In this document: positions 49,001 to 60,573 of the stretch, piece after piece | Numbering within the stretch: the stretch's first letter is position 1 | Layout of the letters: each line of letters starts with the position of its first letter | Source: Vitis vinifera | Lineage: Eukaryota; Streptophyta; Magnoliopsida; Vitales; Vitaceae | Direction: 5' to 3' | Length of the DNA: 64,000 bases | Assembly (NCBI RefSeq): GCF_030704535.1 | Contig: NC_081818.1 | Span: 28,910,001-28,974,000, forward strand | The notes under the pieces: generated by a model | Told to the model about the DNA's origin: nothing | Seen by the model: the letters and a program-made list of their open reading frames with translations, nothing else | The model's database searches: none | Position numbers and translations under genes: made by a program

Positions 49001-52000
49001 CAGCAAAGGTGCACCAGAGCAGGTACAATTTTCATTCACCATTTGTCTTGGTGTCTCTAGAGTGCTATGTCCTTTTTTCATGATTTTGCATCTGATACGA
49101 TCATCAGATTCTGAATCTCGCGCACAACAAGTCAGAAATAGAACGCAGAGTTCATGCTGTGATCGATAAGTTTGCAGATAGGGGGTTGCGATCTCTTGCA
49201 GTGGCATACCAGGTACCATATCTTGTTATTCTTTGCTGGTTCTATAATCTGCTCAAATCAGTGTGTGCTTTACTTAACATTTTTATTTCTGGGCTGTGTT
49301 CGATATTGTTGTATAGGAAGTTCCTGATGGAAGGAAAGAGAGCTTGGGAGGTTTATGGCAATTTGTTGGCCTCATGCCTCTCTTCGACCCACCTAGACAT
49401 GACAGTGCAGATACAATAAGGAGGGCTTTGAATCTTGGGGTTAATGTGAAAATGATCACAGGTTTGCATGTCTCTAAAATATCATCTGTTATTATTTTGC
49501 AGTTGGAGACTCACAATCAATACTTATACACAAATGGAATTGCCTCTGCTAGAAGAAATGTGAAAGGAAACTTAACTTTATCCATTAGATTTCGTACTAC
49601 AACATCCTTTTGATGCATGCCACTATAGATGAAATAGTACCTTATCTTTTGGATGTATTTGGTTGTATGAAATCGCTTCCAGATGGAATGCAACTTGGGA
49701 TAACTTAGAGTGTGTTTGAGAGTATTTCTACTTGAAGTTTGAGAGTATTTCTACTTGAAGTCTTTTTTATTGAAGTGCTTTTTGAAAAAGTGTTTTTGAA
49801 AGAATCACTTCTCAAGTGTTTCTTTAAGAAGCACTACAAGTGATGTTTTAACTTTTTGAGGTGTTTTTTAAATTTTGCTAAACACTTTATTTTTCTTTAG
49901 AAATGTTTTTTATGCTAGCAATGTTTTCTAAAAGCACTGCCAAATAGACTCTTAATTTATGTGGTGTTGGAGAACGCATGAAATACATTTTTAAGCCGAG
50001 GCTAGAAAATGGTGTGCAATTAGGAAGAAGAAACACAAATAAAAGAAAGGAGTAGGGCAGAGGAATGTGCAAAAGTTTTCCCAAATCCCAAAGATGCCAC
50101 CTCTATGTTTCCTGTTCCCCTATCAAACTACTAGGTGTTGGCATTTTATAATGTCCTCTATACTAACTTTTTATTCCATAACTTGAAGACAAAAAATATT
50201 TAAACAATTTTAGATTTGTTTGGCAATGTTTTCGAAAGCAATTATCAAAAAACAATCGTTAAAAACAACCTGCTTTTAAAAACAAATTTTTTAAAAATTG
50301 TTTTAAAAAAAATTGGCTAAACGTGTTTTCAAAGTAAAAACACTGTTTTCAAAGTAAAAAAACTGTTTTCAAGAGCAGTTTTCCAATGGACCCTTTTATT
50401 TTCTAAATAGTTCTAAAACACCTGTTTTTCCTTATATCATTGCATCTACCTATTGTCAATTGATCATGCCTGTGAGTCACATTCCCTTTTGCCTGCTATT
50501 TTATTATTGTCTAGTTCATAATAGAATTTACCACCAGTTCTGAAATGAACTGGGTTTTTCTTTCTTTCTTTCTTTCTTTCTTTTTTTCCCCAAAAAATGG
50601 GTATGTGGATCGTAGTTGAAGTATTAATCTGGTTTGGATTGTGTTGGTTCAGAAACTGGCTGCCATGGCTGTTTCCTTTATTTTATATTAAATATCAGAT
50701 CTTATTGAACTCAAGTGCTCCATCAATGTATGGTCATTACATTGACTCATGATGATCTTCTTGTACATCTGTTTCTATTCTCATATGGCATCTACAAATT
50801 CCTTCAGGATCCTCCAAATCTAGAATAATGTTAACAAAGTTTTTTATTCTCACTTTTCGTTGTTTTTATTGACTGTTATTTCGTTTATTTGTTTGATATT
50901 CTATTTGCCTAATGTCCCTTGCCAACTTCCATTAGGTGATCAATTGGCCATAGCAAAGGAAACAGGCCGCCGTCTGGGAATGGGAACCAATATGTATCCT
51001 TCATCTGCTTTGCTAGGACAGAACAAGGACGAGTCCATTGCTGCGTTACCAGTTGATGAGCTGATCGAAAAGGCTGATGGTTTTGCTGGTGTTTTCCCTG
51101 GTACTATTTCTTATTTTGACTTCCTTTTTTGGGGGGTTGTATTTAGTTCTACTCTTTGTAACCTAGGCTAGGATCCCACAACAACCACTTTAAGCTTCTC
51201 AGGGCAGAACATTTGACCCCTTGAACTCCTCTATGGATGAAGTATTTTCATTACCACTGCCTCAAGGCTAGTGGTTACTATTCTTTCTGATGTAAGAATT
51301 GTTATTGTTGAATGTGCTTCAGCTGTTTGTATTTGATTGACCTTAGTTCCTCTGCTGGTACAGAGCACAAGTATGAGATTGTAAAGCGTTTGCAAGCTAG
51401 GAAACATGTGTGTGGGATGACCGGCGATGGAGTTAATGATGCTCCTGCACTTAAAAAGGCTGACATTGGCATAGCTGTTGCTGATGCAACTGATGCAGCA
51501 CGAAGTGCTTCTGACATTGTCCTGACAGAACCTGGCCTTAGCGTTATCATTAGTGCTGTACTAACTAGTCGTGCAATTTTCCAGAGGATGAAAAATTACA
51601 CGGTCAGGCTACATTCCATGAAAATGTGGTTCAACATTTGATAATTTCACAAGAGGGCAGGTGATATTTGTGTTAGGCATTCCCTTCCACCCCACAGCAC
51701 ACAGAAAATCCAGAAAATTTTCACTTGAATATCTTCCAACTGGGCATTGCTTCAATGCTTCTAATGCCTGATGTAGGAGAAAGTGCCCAATTCTATAGGA
51801 TTGAAGGCTTATTTGTGTGTTGGTAGATTTGGAGAAAAGGTGGGGAAGGATTGCAAAGAAACATCAAAAGACATTTTATTGTCATCAAGTCCTGCACATT
51901 CCATCTATCACCAAACAATACCTTGCCCTCAAAGAGATTGCGACTAGTTTTGAAGTTCATCTTAATTGGTTTTCTTCACATTAAATGCTTAATGTTATTT

Positions 52001-55000
52001 TCGATTTTCCTGTTGCAGATTTATGCAGTTTCCATTACGATTCGTATAGTGGTAAGTTGGTGGGAATTTTAGGCAAAATTTTGTATGGTAGCCAGCCCCT
52101 TAAGTGCTGGGCTCATCACCTTAGCATGTGTTTTTTTACCATCTAAGCACTTATGTGTAATGTGACAGCTTGGTTTTATGTTGCTGGCCCTCATATGGCG
52201 GTTTGATTTTCCACCCTTCATGGTGCTGATCATTGCTATTCTTAATGATGGTTTGTATTTTTCTTTTACCAAAAAGATTAATACATGCACTTTGCTAAAC
52301 TTAGATTTCATCTTATTCCGCGCTTTCATTTTTTGCTTCTAGTTACTAGCTCTTTGACATCCAGGTACTATTATGACAATATCAAAGGATAGGGTGAGAC
52401 CATCTCCTCTGCCAGACAGCTGGAAGCTGGCTGAGATTTTTGCAACTGGAGTTGTTCTTGGTAGTTACTTGGCAATGATGACAGTCATTTTCTTTTGGGC
52501 AGCATACGAGACTGACTTCTTTCCTGTAAGAAAATTTATCTTTGTAGTGGAAAATCACCAAACCTTTCGAATGGCATAGCATAGCTATCTGATTGTTTAG
52601 TCATCAGCTTGGTTTTGCCGGTTTCTGGGTATTTGAATGGTGCATAATTTGATTTTGTCAAGCTAAAATTTGTTGTAGTCGTTATCATAATCTAAATTAT
52701 CCAATTGCAATCCACCATTGTTGGACTGTCTGAAAAGATCTTGTTTCACTGTTCCACTCTACCTATCATGATATCCCCCATCTAAATTCCAAGAATTCAA
52801 CTCTTTTCTTGCCTTTATTCCCCTTATCATTATCCCCCTCACCTTTTAAATCCTTCTATACGTACCAGAGAAAGCAATTGGTTGTTTGAAGCTATAGTTT
52901 GGTCCTCTTTACAAAGTAGTTGTCCCTTTCCATGTTATCTTTGTCCTTCCTAAATTTAGTCAGCCTGTGCCTATATTGTTGCATGTTCTGAGTCTCTGGA
53001 TTCACAAGCCTGGTTCCACAGTTTTATATTTTCTAATTTCCATGTATCCCATTTCACATTTCAACCATAAAACATGTCCATCCTTTTCAATAAATTAAAT
53101 TGGTTATGGTTTCATCAAGAAGGGAAATATAAGTAGACTAGGTAAGTTGTATATGCTTTCAAACTATTGCATCATATATAGTGGACAGGCCCTACGGTGT
53201 GGTATGATATTTTCCTATAAAGTTAGCAACATCATATGTTTGAATGACTATTTTTCTCTACTTTTATCCATTTGAATACATTTTCCCTTGTCCAGGCTAG
53301 ATGTTGAATTTGTCTGCTCTATGAATGGTGTGCTAGTTTCCTGACAATGACAATACTACTGACCTTGTATTCTTTTCTGGAACTAACACTACATAAATTT
53401 CCAGCGTGTGTTTAATGTTTCAAGCCTTCAGATAAAAGATAGGGATGACATAAGAAAACTTGCCTCAGCTGTGTATCTACAAGTGAGTATCATTAGTCAG
53501 GCCCTTATATTTGTGACACGAGCCAGGAGTTGGTCTTTCGTTGAGCGTCCTGGCCTTCTACTTGTAGTGGCTTTTGTTATTGCACAGCTGGTGAGTGACC
53601 TGATTTTATCATGCAACTCTGCACAAGTGCCTTTGATTACACAAGTAAACATCCTTTGGTCTTCTTTCTTATTTTTTGCAAGCAGATTGCTACGCTGATT
53701 GCTGTCTATGCAAATTGGAGCTTTGCTGCTATTGAAGGAATAGGATGGGGTTGGGCCGGTGTGATTTGGCTTTACAACCTTGTCTGCTACATCCCACTAG
53801 ATTTTATAAAGTTTATTATCCGCTATGCCCTGAGTGGGAAAGCTTGGGATCTTGTTATCGAGCAAAGGGTATGAATGGACATGGTTGAAAAGAATCAATC
53901 TAGCCGGTGGAACTGATAGCTGACCGTTTGTAATGGAACTCTCTTTTGCAGATTGCATTCACAAGGAAAAAGGATTTTGGAAAGGAAGCACGTGAGCTTA
54001 AATGGGCACTTGCACAGAGGACCCTCCATGGGCTGCACCCACCTGAGACCAAGATGTTCACTGACCACAATATCACAGAGCTTAATCAGATGGCTGAAGA
54101 GGCAAAACGGCGAGCTGAGATTGCAAGGTAACACATTTATTTTAACATAGAACTTATTTTACTTTGGCACTAAAAACAATTGTTCTTGTGAACCATACTA
54201 AACCTATAGCAAGACTTTGTTCTCGTTTTTGTTTGGTTTCACTTATATAAAACTAAATTAAAGATTACTTAAATTGATTGTATGGGATTCTTTAGAAGAA
54301 ACCTCTGCTTCAGTTTTCTAGGTCTGAGGATCCAAGGTTGGTATTTGTATTTTACTCAAACTGGAGACCTTACCTGTGAAGTAAATCATCACATCCGCCT
54401 ACTTCGTGGGAGGAATAGAGCGCCTCCATATTGGATTACCACTAATCTTATGCAAATTAAATTGCATATCATATATATTGTCACTGCTTGAAAATAACCC
54501 TGTGAGGGCTGTGAATAGACACCCAAAGATATTTCATGAAGATCTCAGTCCATCTCAGTGATCTCACATACCATGAATCATAAGACACAGAGAAGCTGTA
54601 AATCATTTTGCAGGTTGAATCAACAAGTGAATGATTGATTGCTTCAATACTGTTTTGATAATTTAAAATTCTTCTGGACTAGGGGAAAAGGGAGAGTTAG
54701 CTCATGGCCAGGAAATTTTGAACACGGTTAATTTTACCATGATACTACTGTGCTAATGCACAAGTCTGCAAACTTCTAACTAGGAATTGAGCTTGTAGGA
54801 GCTTTTAAGATGGTATACTTTTCAAGATGATGGTTGCGTGCAGGATTGGAGACTGAAATGTTTTCACAGGAGGATGCATTGTCTGACATGTTTCCATTTT
54901 AACTTTGTTTCTTGCAGGCTGAGAGAACTGCATACACTCAAGGGCCATGTCGAATCCGTGGTGAGGCTGAAGGGCCTTGATATAAACACAATTCAGCAAG

Positions 55001-55014
55001 CATATACAGTTTGA
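46095..55014 (+). CDS. AHA11-like: Plasma-membrane H+-transporting ATPase (P3A type), complete
   Basis: Twenty-one exons: 46095-46148, 46262-46381, 46658-46756, 47049-47186, 47362-47496, 47593-47772, 48093-48299, 48377-48496, 48589-48708, 48900-49022, 49108-49212, 49317-49461, 50936-51100, 51364-51602, 52019-52051, 52169-52250, 52365-52525, 53405-53590, 53686-53868, 53952-54127, 54918-55014. They total 2868 nt (955 aa), within the family's usual length. Key sites: TGES 186-189 (actuator), DKTGT with phosphorylated Asp333, TGDGVND 590-596 (hinge), and NDG with Asp688 in the proton path. The C-terminal regulatory domain ends QQAYTV; Thr954 is the known phosphorylation point for 14-3-3 binding. 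The protein pumps protons out across the plasma membrane to drive uptake and growth. The opening [22 protein letters not shown] fits the AHA11/AHA4 branch from memory. All catalytic motifs are intact. Confidence 0.97.
49708..49951. mobile_element. Tourist-like MITE in H+-ATPase intron 12
   Basis: The ends GAGTGTGTTTG and (inverted) GAGTCTATTTG match at 9 of 11 and are flanked by TTA (49705-49707 and 49952-49954), as in PIF/Harbinger MITEs. Near the left end a 23-bp unit GTTTGAGAGTATTTCTACTT plus GAA occurs twice in tandem. The interior contains repeated AAGTGYTTTT and AAGCACT words in both orientations. Confidence 0.75.
50557..50582. repeat. (TTTC)n microsatellite in H+-ATPase intron 12
   Basis: About six TTTC units lie before a T/C-rich stretch. 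Confidence 0.9.
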
Positions 55015-55226
55015 TGAAGGAGATCAGCGGTGCCTATAATTTTGCTAGGGCTTGTGTAAAAATCTGTAACTTATCATCCTAATGTACTGTGACCCATCTC
55101 TATTAGTTTGTCCTCCGTCACTTTTAAGACAAGTACTTCCATTTAGATGTGCCATGCTTTCATTATCAGCACCTTTCTTTTCCCTCTTTTTTTAATATAA
55201 AATTGGTGGCCTTATTTCCTCCTCTT

Positions 55227-55253
55227 CCCCCCCCCCCCCCCCCCCCCCCCCCC
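55227..55253 (+). repeat. Poly(C)27 tract downstream of the H+-ATPase
   Basis: Twenty-seven consecutive C lie about 210 bases after the stop codon. They may be in the 3' UTR or just beyond it. Confidence 0.95.
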
Positions 55254-56043
55254 GGCGTTCTTCTGGTGTTCCTAGTATCATGGAGGACGTAATACCGTCT
55301 GCATGTAATTCCTATGGAGCTTGAGGACAGTTCAGGTTCAGGGCTTGAAATTCATGACTTGAATGGATCAGACACCAGTAGATATGCACTACACATTGAT
55401 TGTAAATTGTAAGAGCCTTTGGAATCAGTCTCTTGGCTTAGCCTAAAAGCCAAAAGAATGGAGTTGGAGTCTCACTTTTATTTTCCGTCTTGATAAGTAA
55501 AGAATGAGAATGCATGCTGAAGCTCCAAAAGAGGCAAACTAACGCATACAGGAAATATAATGAGGGGAGTCGGACCACTATAGGGTTCGGGTTCTACAGG
55601 CCAAAGATGGACTAAATCCCAAGGCGGATGCCTAGTGTTGTATTTACCTGAACTAAGAAGGCTAAGGAATTGAATTAAAAAAATTTACTTACTGGCTTTT
55701 ATCAAGAACTACTAGTCATATATGCATTCCATGCATTCCCCAGTTTCAGAAAAGTTAAATCTCTCGTTAACAAATGCAGAATTTTCCTTCTTTCTTTTGT
55801 GGGTTCTGAAAATAATCTCCATTAGAACTGTATTCAGGGCCATCCCAACAAAATAATACCATAAAATTAAAAGGTATATAACCATCGAATCATTTGATCA
55901 AAGCAAACCCACGAAGAAATGCAAAAGAAGCAATCACATTCATAAAACATTCATCTATGCCAATTCAGGAGGTATAAAGACAGGGCTAGAGCGTAGAGCT
56001 TTTGGTGACATAATTCACAGCTTATTCCAAATAAAAAAAAAAT
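55254..56043. other. Convergent spacer between the H+-ATPase and thioredoxin h
   Basis: No gene is seen. The right part, near 55950-56043, is probably the thioredoxin 3' UTR on the - strand. Confidence 0.5.
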
Positions 56044-56666
56044 TTAAGCATTGGAAACTGCCCTGTGTTTCTGAATCTTCTTCTCCAGCTCATCCTTCTT
56101 GGCCCCGATCACCCTTTCCAATTCCTTCCCTTTTTTCAACAACACAAACGTCGGCATGGCCTGCACAGTAAACTCCTGCGCCACATCCTATTATAGCAAA
56201 GAAATGAATCAAAATTCAGAATCCAAACACATCATCATAATCATCATCATCATCATCATCATCAAGAAATACACAGATAGAGATGTGGAGTTTGCTTAGA
56301 CATACAGGCAACTCATCAACATCGATCTTGACGAAGTCGACGTCAGTGTACTTGGAAGCCATGGACTTCACTGCAGGCTCCATGAATTTGCAAGGCCCAC
56401 ACCAGGTCGCAGCGAAGTCAATCACCATCTTCACCCAATCAAATCACACATTAAACGTCAAACCCCCAAATTATAAAGAAGATTTAAAAAAAGAGAGAGA
56501 CTGAAATTAGGGTTAGGGTTACCAATTGGTTGGATTCTTTAGAAGCATTGAAGTGGAGCAACCATCTCTCAGATGAGTGAAATACATTGACTCCAGATCC
56601 CTCCAAAGTCGAATCTGATGCGTCTGCAGCTCCTCCTCCCAACAAACCCGACACAACAGATCCCAT
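56044..56666 (-). CDS. TRX h: Thioredoxin h, subgroup II type, complete
   Basis: On the - strand three exons, 56666-56523, 56428-56306 and 56187-56044, give 48, 41 and 47 residues, 136 aa in all, with every junction in phase 0. The redox site WCGPC is at 57-61, the cis-proline motif MPT at 100-102, and the fold-conserved VIDFAATWCGPC and VDFVKIDVDEL are present. The N-terminal extension begins MGSVVSG, a good match to the N-myristoylation pattern MGxxxS, as in h2/h9-type thioredoxins known to attach to membranes or move between cells. It uses NADPH-thioredoxin reductase electrons to reduce target disulfides. The start is the first ATG and yields this expected extension. The donor of exon 1 is followed by repeats of AACCCTA. 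It converges on the H+-ATPase gene with about 1 kb between stops. Confidence 0.95.
56231..56264. repeat. (TCA)n microsatellite in the thioredoxin h intron 2
   Basis: About eleven TCA units with one interruption. In translation they give a run of Asp on the - strand, which is not coding. Confidence 0.95.
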
Positions 56667-56880
56667 TTTCTCCCTTGCCCCTTCTTCTCTCTCTTCTTCG
56701 CGTTAAAATACTGCGGATTTATTTATTTTTATTTTTTTATAAAGTGATTTCCGATTATTTTCATGAGTGTTGCTAACGTAGGACCCACCTTTGTGAAGGA
56801 GCCACGCGGTTTCCCTTCTACTACAAGTTGCTCCTGTTATATTTTCTTTTTTAATTTAAATAATAAATAATAATTAGATA

Positions 56881-56911
<31 letters not shown>

Positions 56912-57594
56912 TCGGAAAGTGGGCTTTGGGCCGTCAAGTTTTCCTAAACTTTATAATAAAATAATACAGATATTTGTGTTTTTTAATTTAGTAGAAAACC
57001 TCCGACTAGGCAAAATTAGATGATGAAAGATTGTTCACATTTTAACCAACTAAACTCTTATCAATTCATTCTAATTATGAGCATAAAGAATCAAACTAAA
57101 TTTAATACCATCTTTCTATCTACCTTTAAATAATTCACAATCAACCCATTTTTTTTCCTTTTTGATAATTGCTTTAGATTGTTAGGAAATTATTCCATAA
57201 ACTTAGAAATTTAAATACATAAATTAAACAATAATGAACATTGAAATAAATAAACTAAAATGAAATAAAAAAAAGTTGGCCTAGTTTGGAGAGACATGTG
57301 TAGACACGTTGTCTTAAAGTTACTACCGCCTCTTAATGTATAGATACCAGATATGTCAGTAGTTTCGAGTAAGGTTCACAAGAAGAAAAAACTTAGATTT
57401 TATAGAGTTGATGGAATTTTTCTTAGTTACTACGAAATATGTTTGTATAATTAATTTTTAAAACAACATTAAAAAAAACAAGTAAAAACAATTAAAATAT
57501 ATTTTTTATAAATAATATTTTTATTGTTTTTAATAACAAAAAACAGAAAACAACTTTCTAATTGATGAACATATTTTCTACCCTTGTCAATTTG
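56667..57594. other. AT-rich spacer upstream of thioredoxin h
   Basis: This is the likely thioredoxin promoter (read on -) followed by A/T-rich sequence. A run of 26 A lies at about 56881-56906. No gene is recognised. Confidence 0.5.
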
Positions 57595-57670
57595 AGAATG
57601 ACTCTTAGAACTAGTGTAAAATCCCATTTTCAATTTCCAAGTAATTTTTTCCCAACTCCACTTCCCTTCT
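57595..57670 (-). pseudogene. RINGv E3 ligase last-exon fragment (third copy)
   Basis: On the - strand this is a diverged copy of the final exon of the RINGv genes: AGAAGGGAAGTGGAG, ACTTGG, ATTGAAAATGGGA and TTCTAAGAGTCATTC appear in the same order as in the inverted copy at 63566. The similarity stops about six bases before the LTR at 57677, so the copia element probably inserted in or beside this exon. No other exons of this copy were found. Confidence 0.7.
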
Positions 57671-57676
57671 ACATAT

Positions 57677-57929
57677 TGTTATTAGAACCACACAATCGGA
57701 TATTAATAATATTTTTGCTAAAATAATACTTTATTGCATTCTATTATTTAATATAATAACAAATTTATTTATAATAAACTAATCATCCTTGCACTATGAC
57801 TTTAATTCCTATTAAACCAAAAGTCTTAATTAACATAAGAAACCTAAATAAATAACAATTTCTTATGTTTAATTCTCAAATTCCTAAAATTCTTCTAATT
57901 TGACTTTAAGTCGGATTATAATTTTAACA
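57677..57929 (-). mobile_element. Copia 3' LTR (antisense)
   Basis: The 253-bp block starts TGTTATTAGAACC and ends AATTTTAACA, giving the TG...CA ends and TGTTA/TAACA inverted tips of a Ty1/copia LTR. On the - strand it is preceded by a purine tract (AAGGGAGAT) after the polyprotein end. Confidence 0.7.
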
Positions 57930-58345
57930 ATCTCCCTTAAGCCAAGCTATAAAGTTAATCACACCAAGCATCATCTTTAATTTCTCAAACACGATCCGTC
58001 TTTAGTGGCTTTGTAAAAATATCTGCATTTTAATCTTCTAATCTACAAAACTCAAGTTCGATTTCTTCATTTTTCATGAGTTCCCTAATATAATGAAATT
58101 TGATACTTATATGTTTACTTCTACTATAAAACATTAGATTCTTTGTCAATGCAATAGTAGACTTATTATCACACAAAATTTTTGTAGGTCCTTTTGTTCA
58201 CACTTTAATTTACTAAGCATTGTACAAAGTCAAATTGTTTGACATGCATAGGAAGTAACTTTCATGTACTCAACTTTTGTAGTTGATAATGTTATAATTT
58301 GTTGATTCTTTGATGACTATGAGAATGCTCTTCTTCCAAGTAAAA
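57930..58345 (-). pseudogene. Ty1/copia polyprotein 3' end (RNase H), degenerate
   Basis: Read on the - strand, broken frames match the end of copia RNase H: SSKNQQIITLSTTKVEYM, then SKHISIKFHYIREL-like and NADIFTKPLK-like pieces, ending near the LTR. Stops and frameshifts are frequent. The upstream parts of the element are missing or unrecognised. Confidence 0.7.
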
Positions 58346-59114
58346 AAAAAAAACATACATAATAAATACCATCTCTAGTAAAATGCTGACTGCCAAACCA
58401 AAATAAGGCAATCTGTGTCAAACATGATTTGACTTGACCAATTCAGTACCAGAAACAAGTTCTCTCTGGTAGCCTGGCAATGGCAATTGCTAATTTTTTG
58501 GCATCTATTGGGTAACTTTGCCTAGCTCCTTCTGTTTGTTTTTTTGCTACCAAATGAGCATCTGCACTATCCTGTGGGTTTCTTAGTAATTAATTAATTA
58601 ATAATGTTGTGACAGGTACATTATTTTGTTCTATGGTTTCAGTACAATTATTTTTACTAAACCCTTAATCACTCACACCAAATATGGCATGCCAATTTAT
58701 TTCCTTCAAGAGTCATTAGGAATTTGATTTTGAGAAACTTGCTATATTTTCTATCATTTGTAGTGGTTCCAGAATAGAATTTGAATCCTAGGACATTACT
58801 GTAATGGTGATGAAGAGATTTTGCTATATCTCATGGATACAGATTCTTTCTTTTACTTCTAGGGTGGAGTGATCTTCCATCTTTTTATTTTCAACCAATA
58901 ATTCTTTTTATTTTGGGGAAAATAGTTAAATGTTTGGGTTTAAAATATCACTGCCAGTATGAGATATGAGCCCAAAAAACATTGAGAAATGTAAGGCCGG
59001 ATACACAATTCAATGGAGTCTTAAATCTTAGCATGAATTTTCTTTCACCACTAAGCTTTCTTTAGTGATATCTGAATTTACAAATCCTTCAGACAATCCA
59101 GTGGAATACTAGGA
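58346..59114. other. Spacer with no assigned gene
   Basis: A stretch at about 58430-58590 reads open on the - strand with a coding-like composition (for example IDAKKLAIAIARLPER), but I cannot name a family and it lacks a start. Nothing else was recognised. Confidence 0.3.
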
Positions 59115-59384
59115 ATGCATCCATTGGACCAATCTGCCATGTCTCAATTGCTTTGGAACTTTGGCATAAATCCTTTCATATACTCACATTTCATTCTAAA
59201 AGAAATTGACACATGTGCATTACCCAAGCATCTGATCAAGAACTTGTTGACACCTGAAATTTTTCTTAAATTCCTAGGCATCTTGTTGAGTTCAAGCTTA
59301 GAAGCAGAATTTTTGCGGGATCTGCTTGCTGCTGTGCATGAGATGAACTCAGTGAGGAAAAAAGAGAGAGGCAACTGGTTGTGA
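59115..59384 (+). CDS. RPAP3 C-terminal-domain-like reading frame, partial gene or remnant
   Basis: The 89-residue frame contains HFILKEIDTCALPKHLIKN followed by LLTPEIFLKFLGILL and LRDLLAAVHEMNSV. This follows the pattern of the RPAP3_C domain (a YL-x-I-x-P-x-x-LPKLFKNxL type block, then two helices), found at the end of TPR co-chaperone proteins that work with HSP90 and R2TP. The TPR part is not nearby. The domain also ends in KERGNWL without the usual RFDM block, so this is either the terminal exon of an unrecognised gene or a gene fragment. The assignment is from memory of the family pattern and is tentative. Confidence 0.4.
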   Translation: MHPLDQSAMSQLLWNFGINPFIYSHFILKEIDTCALPKHLIKNLLTPEIFLKFLGILLSSSLEAEFLRDLLAAVHEMNSVRKKERGNWL

Positions 59385-59676
59385 AGAGGGGAACTTAAAC
59401 CTCTGCTCCAACTTCTTCTTCTGCAAAAACAGAAAACTCTTCTTCATCCTATGATAACTGAATTCACTACATATTCACAAAGAGTGTCAGTGAATTGGGT
59501 TCAGTTTGTAAAAATGACTGTTTCTTCTATCCATGGCTTGAATTTTCCGGCTTACGCTCTTTTTATCTTTTGGAGTTTCTTCAGATTCACTGAATTATTT
59601 ACACTGGAGGAGTTATATGGGCTTTTTAATTGATTTACGTGGAGTGGATGAGCTTTAAAAAAAAAAAAATAGTGAT

Positions 59677-60246
59677 CTATGAAGGTGGCCAAAATCATAC
59701 CCGCTATTGAATGTATATATATGGAGGGGCCTATGGAGGCCACCAAAACCAAGACCACCATTGAAGGTATGAAGGCCCCAAAACTAAAACCACCATTAAA
59801 TATGACCTATGGAGGCGTCTAAACCAAATTAAAGGACTATGAAGGCGACTTGAGCCAAAACAACCATTGAATATAATATATGGAGGCGGCCACATCAAAA
59901 CCACCATTAAATAAGACCTATGGAGACGACCATAACCAAAATCCCCATTGAAAGTACTCTATGGAGGCGGCCAAAACGAAAACCCCCATTGAAAGTAGTC
60001 TATGAAGGCAGCCACAAACATAACCACCGCTGAATGTTTGACACACCTGCAGCTATACGCCTCCCTCATTCAGACACTTATACTGGGAGAAAAGGTTCTT
60101 GGCTGCCCTTATACCTTTTGTTTTACGCCACAGATTGAGACACTTTGTCATAGCCAGATTTAATTGTAGCAATAAGATATAGAGGCAACGATTTTATCTA
60201 TAGGCGCGGGTCTTCACCGCCTCCATAGGCGCCACTTACTGCAGTG
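59677..60246. mobile_element. CACTA-like transposon end with about nine 40-bp subterminal repeats
   Basis: From 59677 to about 60040 a unit of roughly 40 bases (TATGGAGGCGGCCAAAACC, then ACCACCATTGAAT) recurs about nine times with divergence. After a unique stretch the block ends GGCGCCACTTACTGCAGTG at 60246. Inverted, this reads CACTGCAGTAAGTGGCGCC, a CACTA-type tip. Dense subterminal repeats are a hallmark of that superfamily. The opposite end was not found, so this may be a truncated copy. Confidence 0.55.
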
Positions 60247-60573
60247 AATGTTAATATTTGCCGTAAGGGGTGATTTTAGTGATTTTACTATAATTTTTTT
60301 TTATTCATGAAAAGAATTTGTTAATTGACATACACAAAATGGTTAGAAACTAATAAATCTAGTATTGTTTTCCAACAAAAGTTTAATATGCTAAATAAAT
60401 AAACATGGAATGGTTGTTAATATGAAAATTTCTATTATGGAAATACAAATACTTAGAACATATATAGAAGAAAATATTAGATATAATGGATTATCTTGTA
60501 TTGTCTTGAATTCACGCTCATTTAAATTACTGGATTCATTGATACTGATTAACTTAAATCAGATCAGAGAAGG

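Noticed and set aside
50205..50400. Possible second MITE in H+-ATPase intron 12 (GTTTTCAAAGTAAAAA repeats)
   Set aside because: No convincing terminal inverted repeat or target duplication.
56283..56504. + strand frame across thioredoxin exon 2
   Set aside because: Antisense shadow of the verified thioredoxin coding exon.
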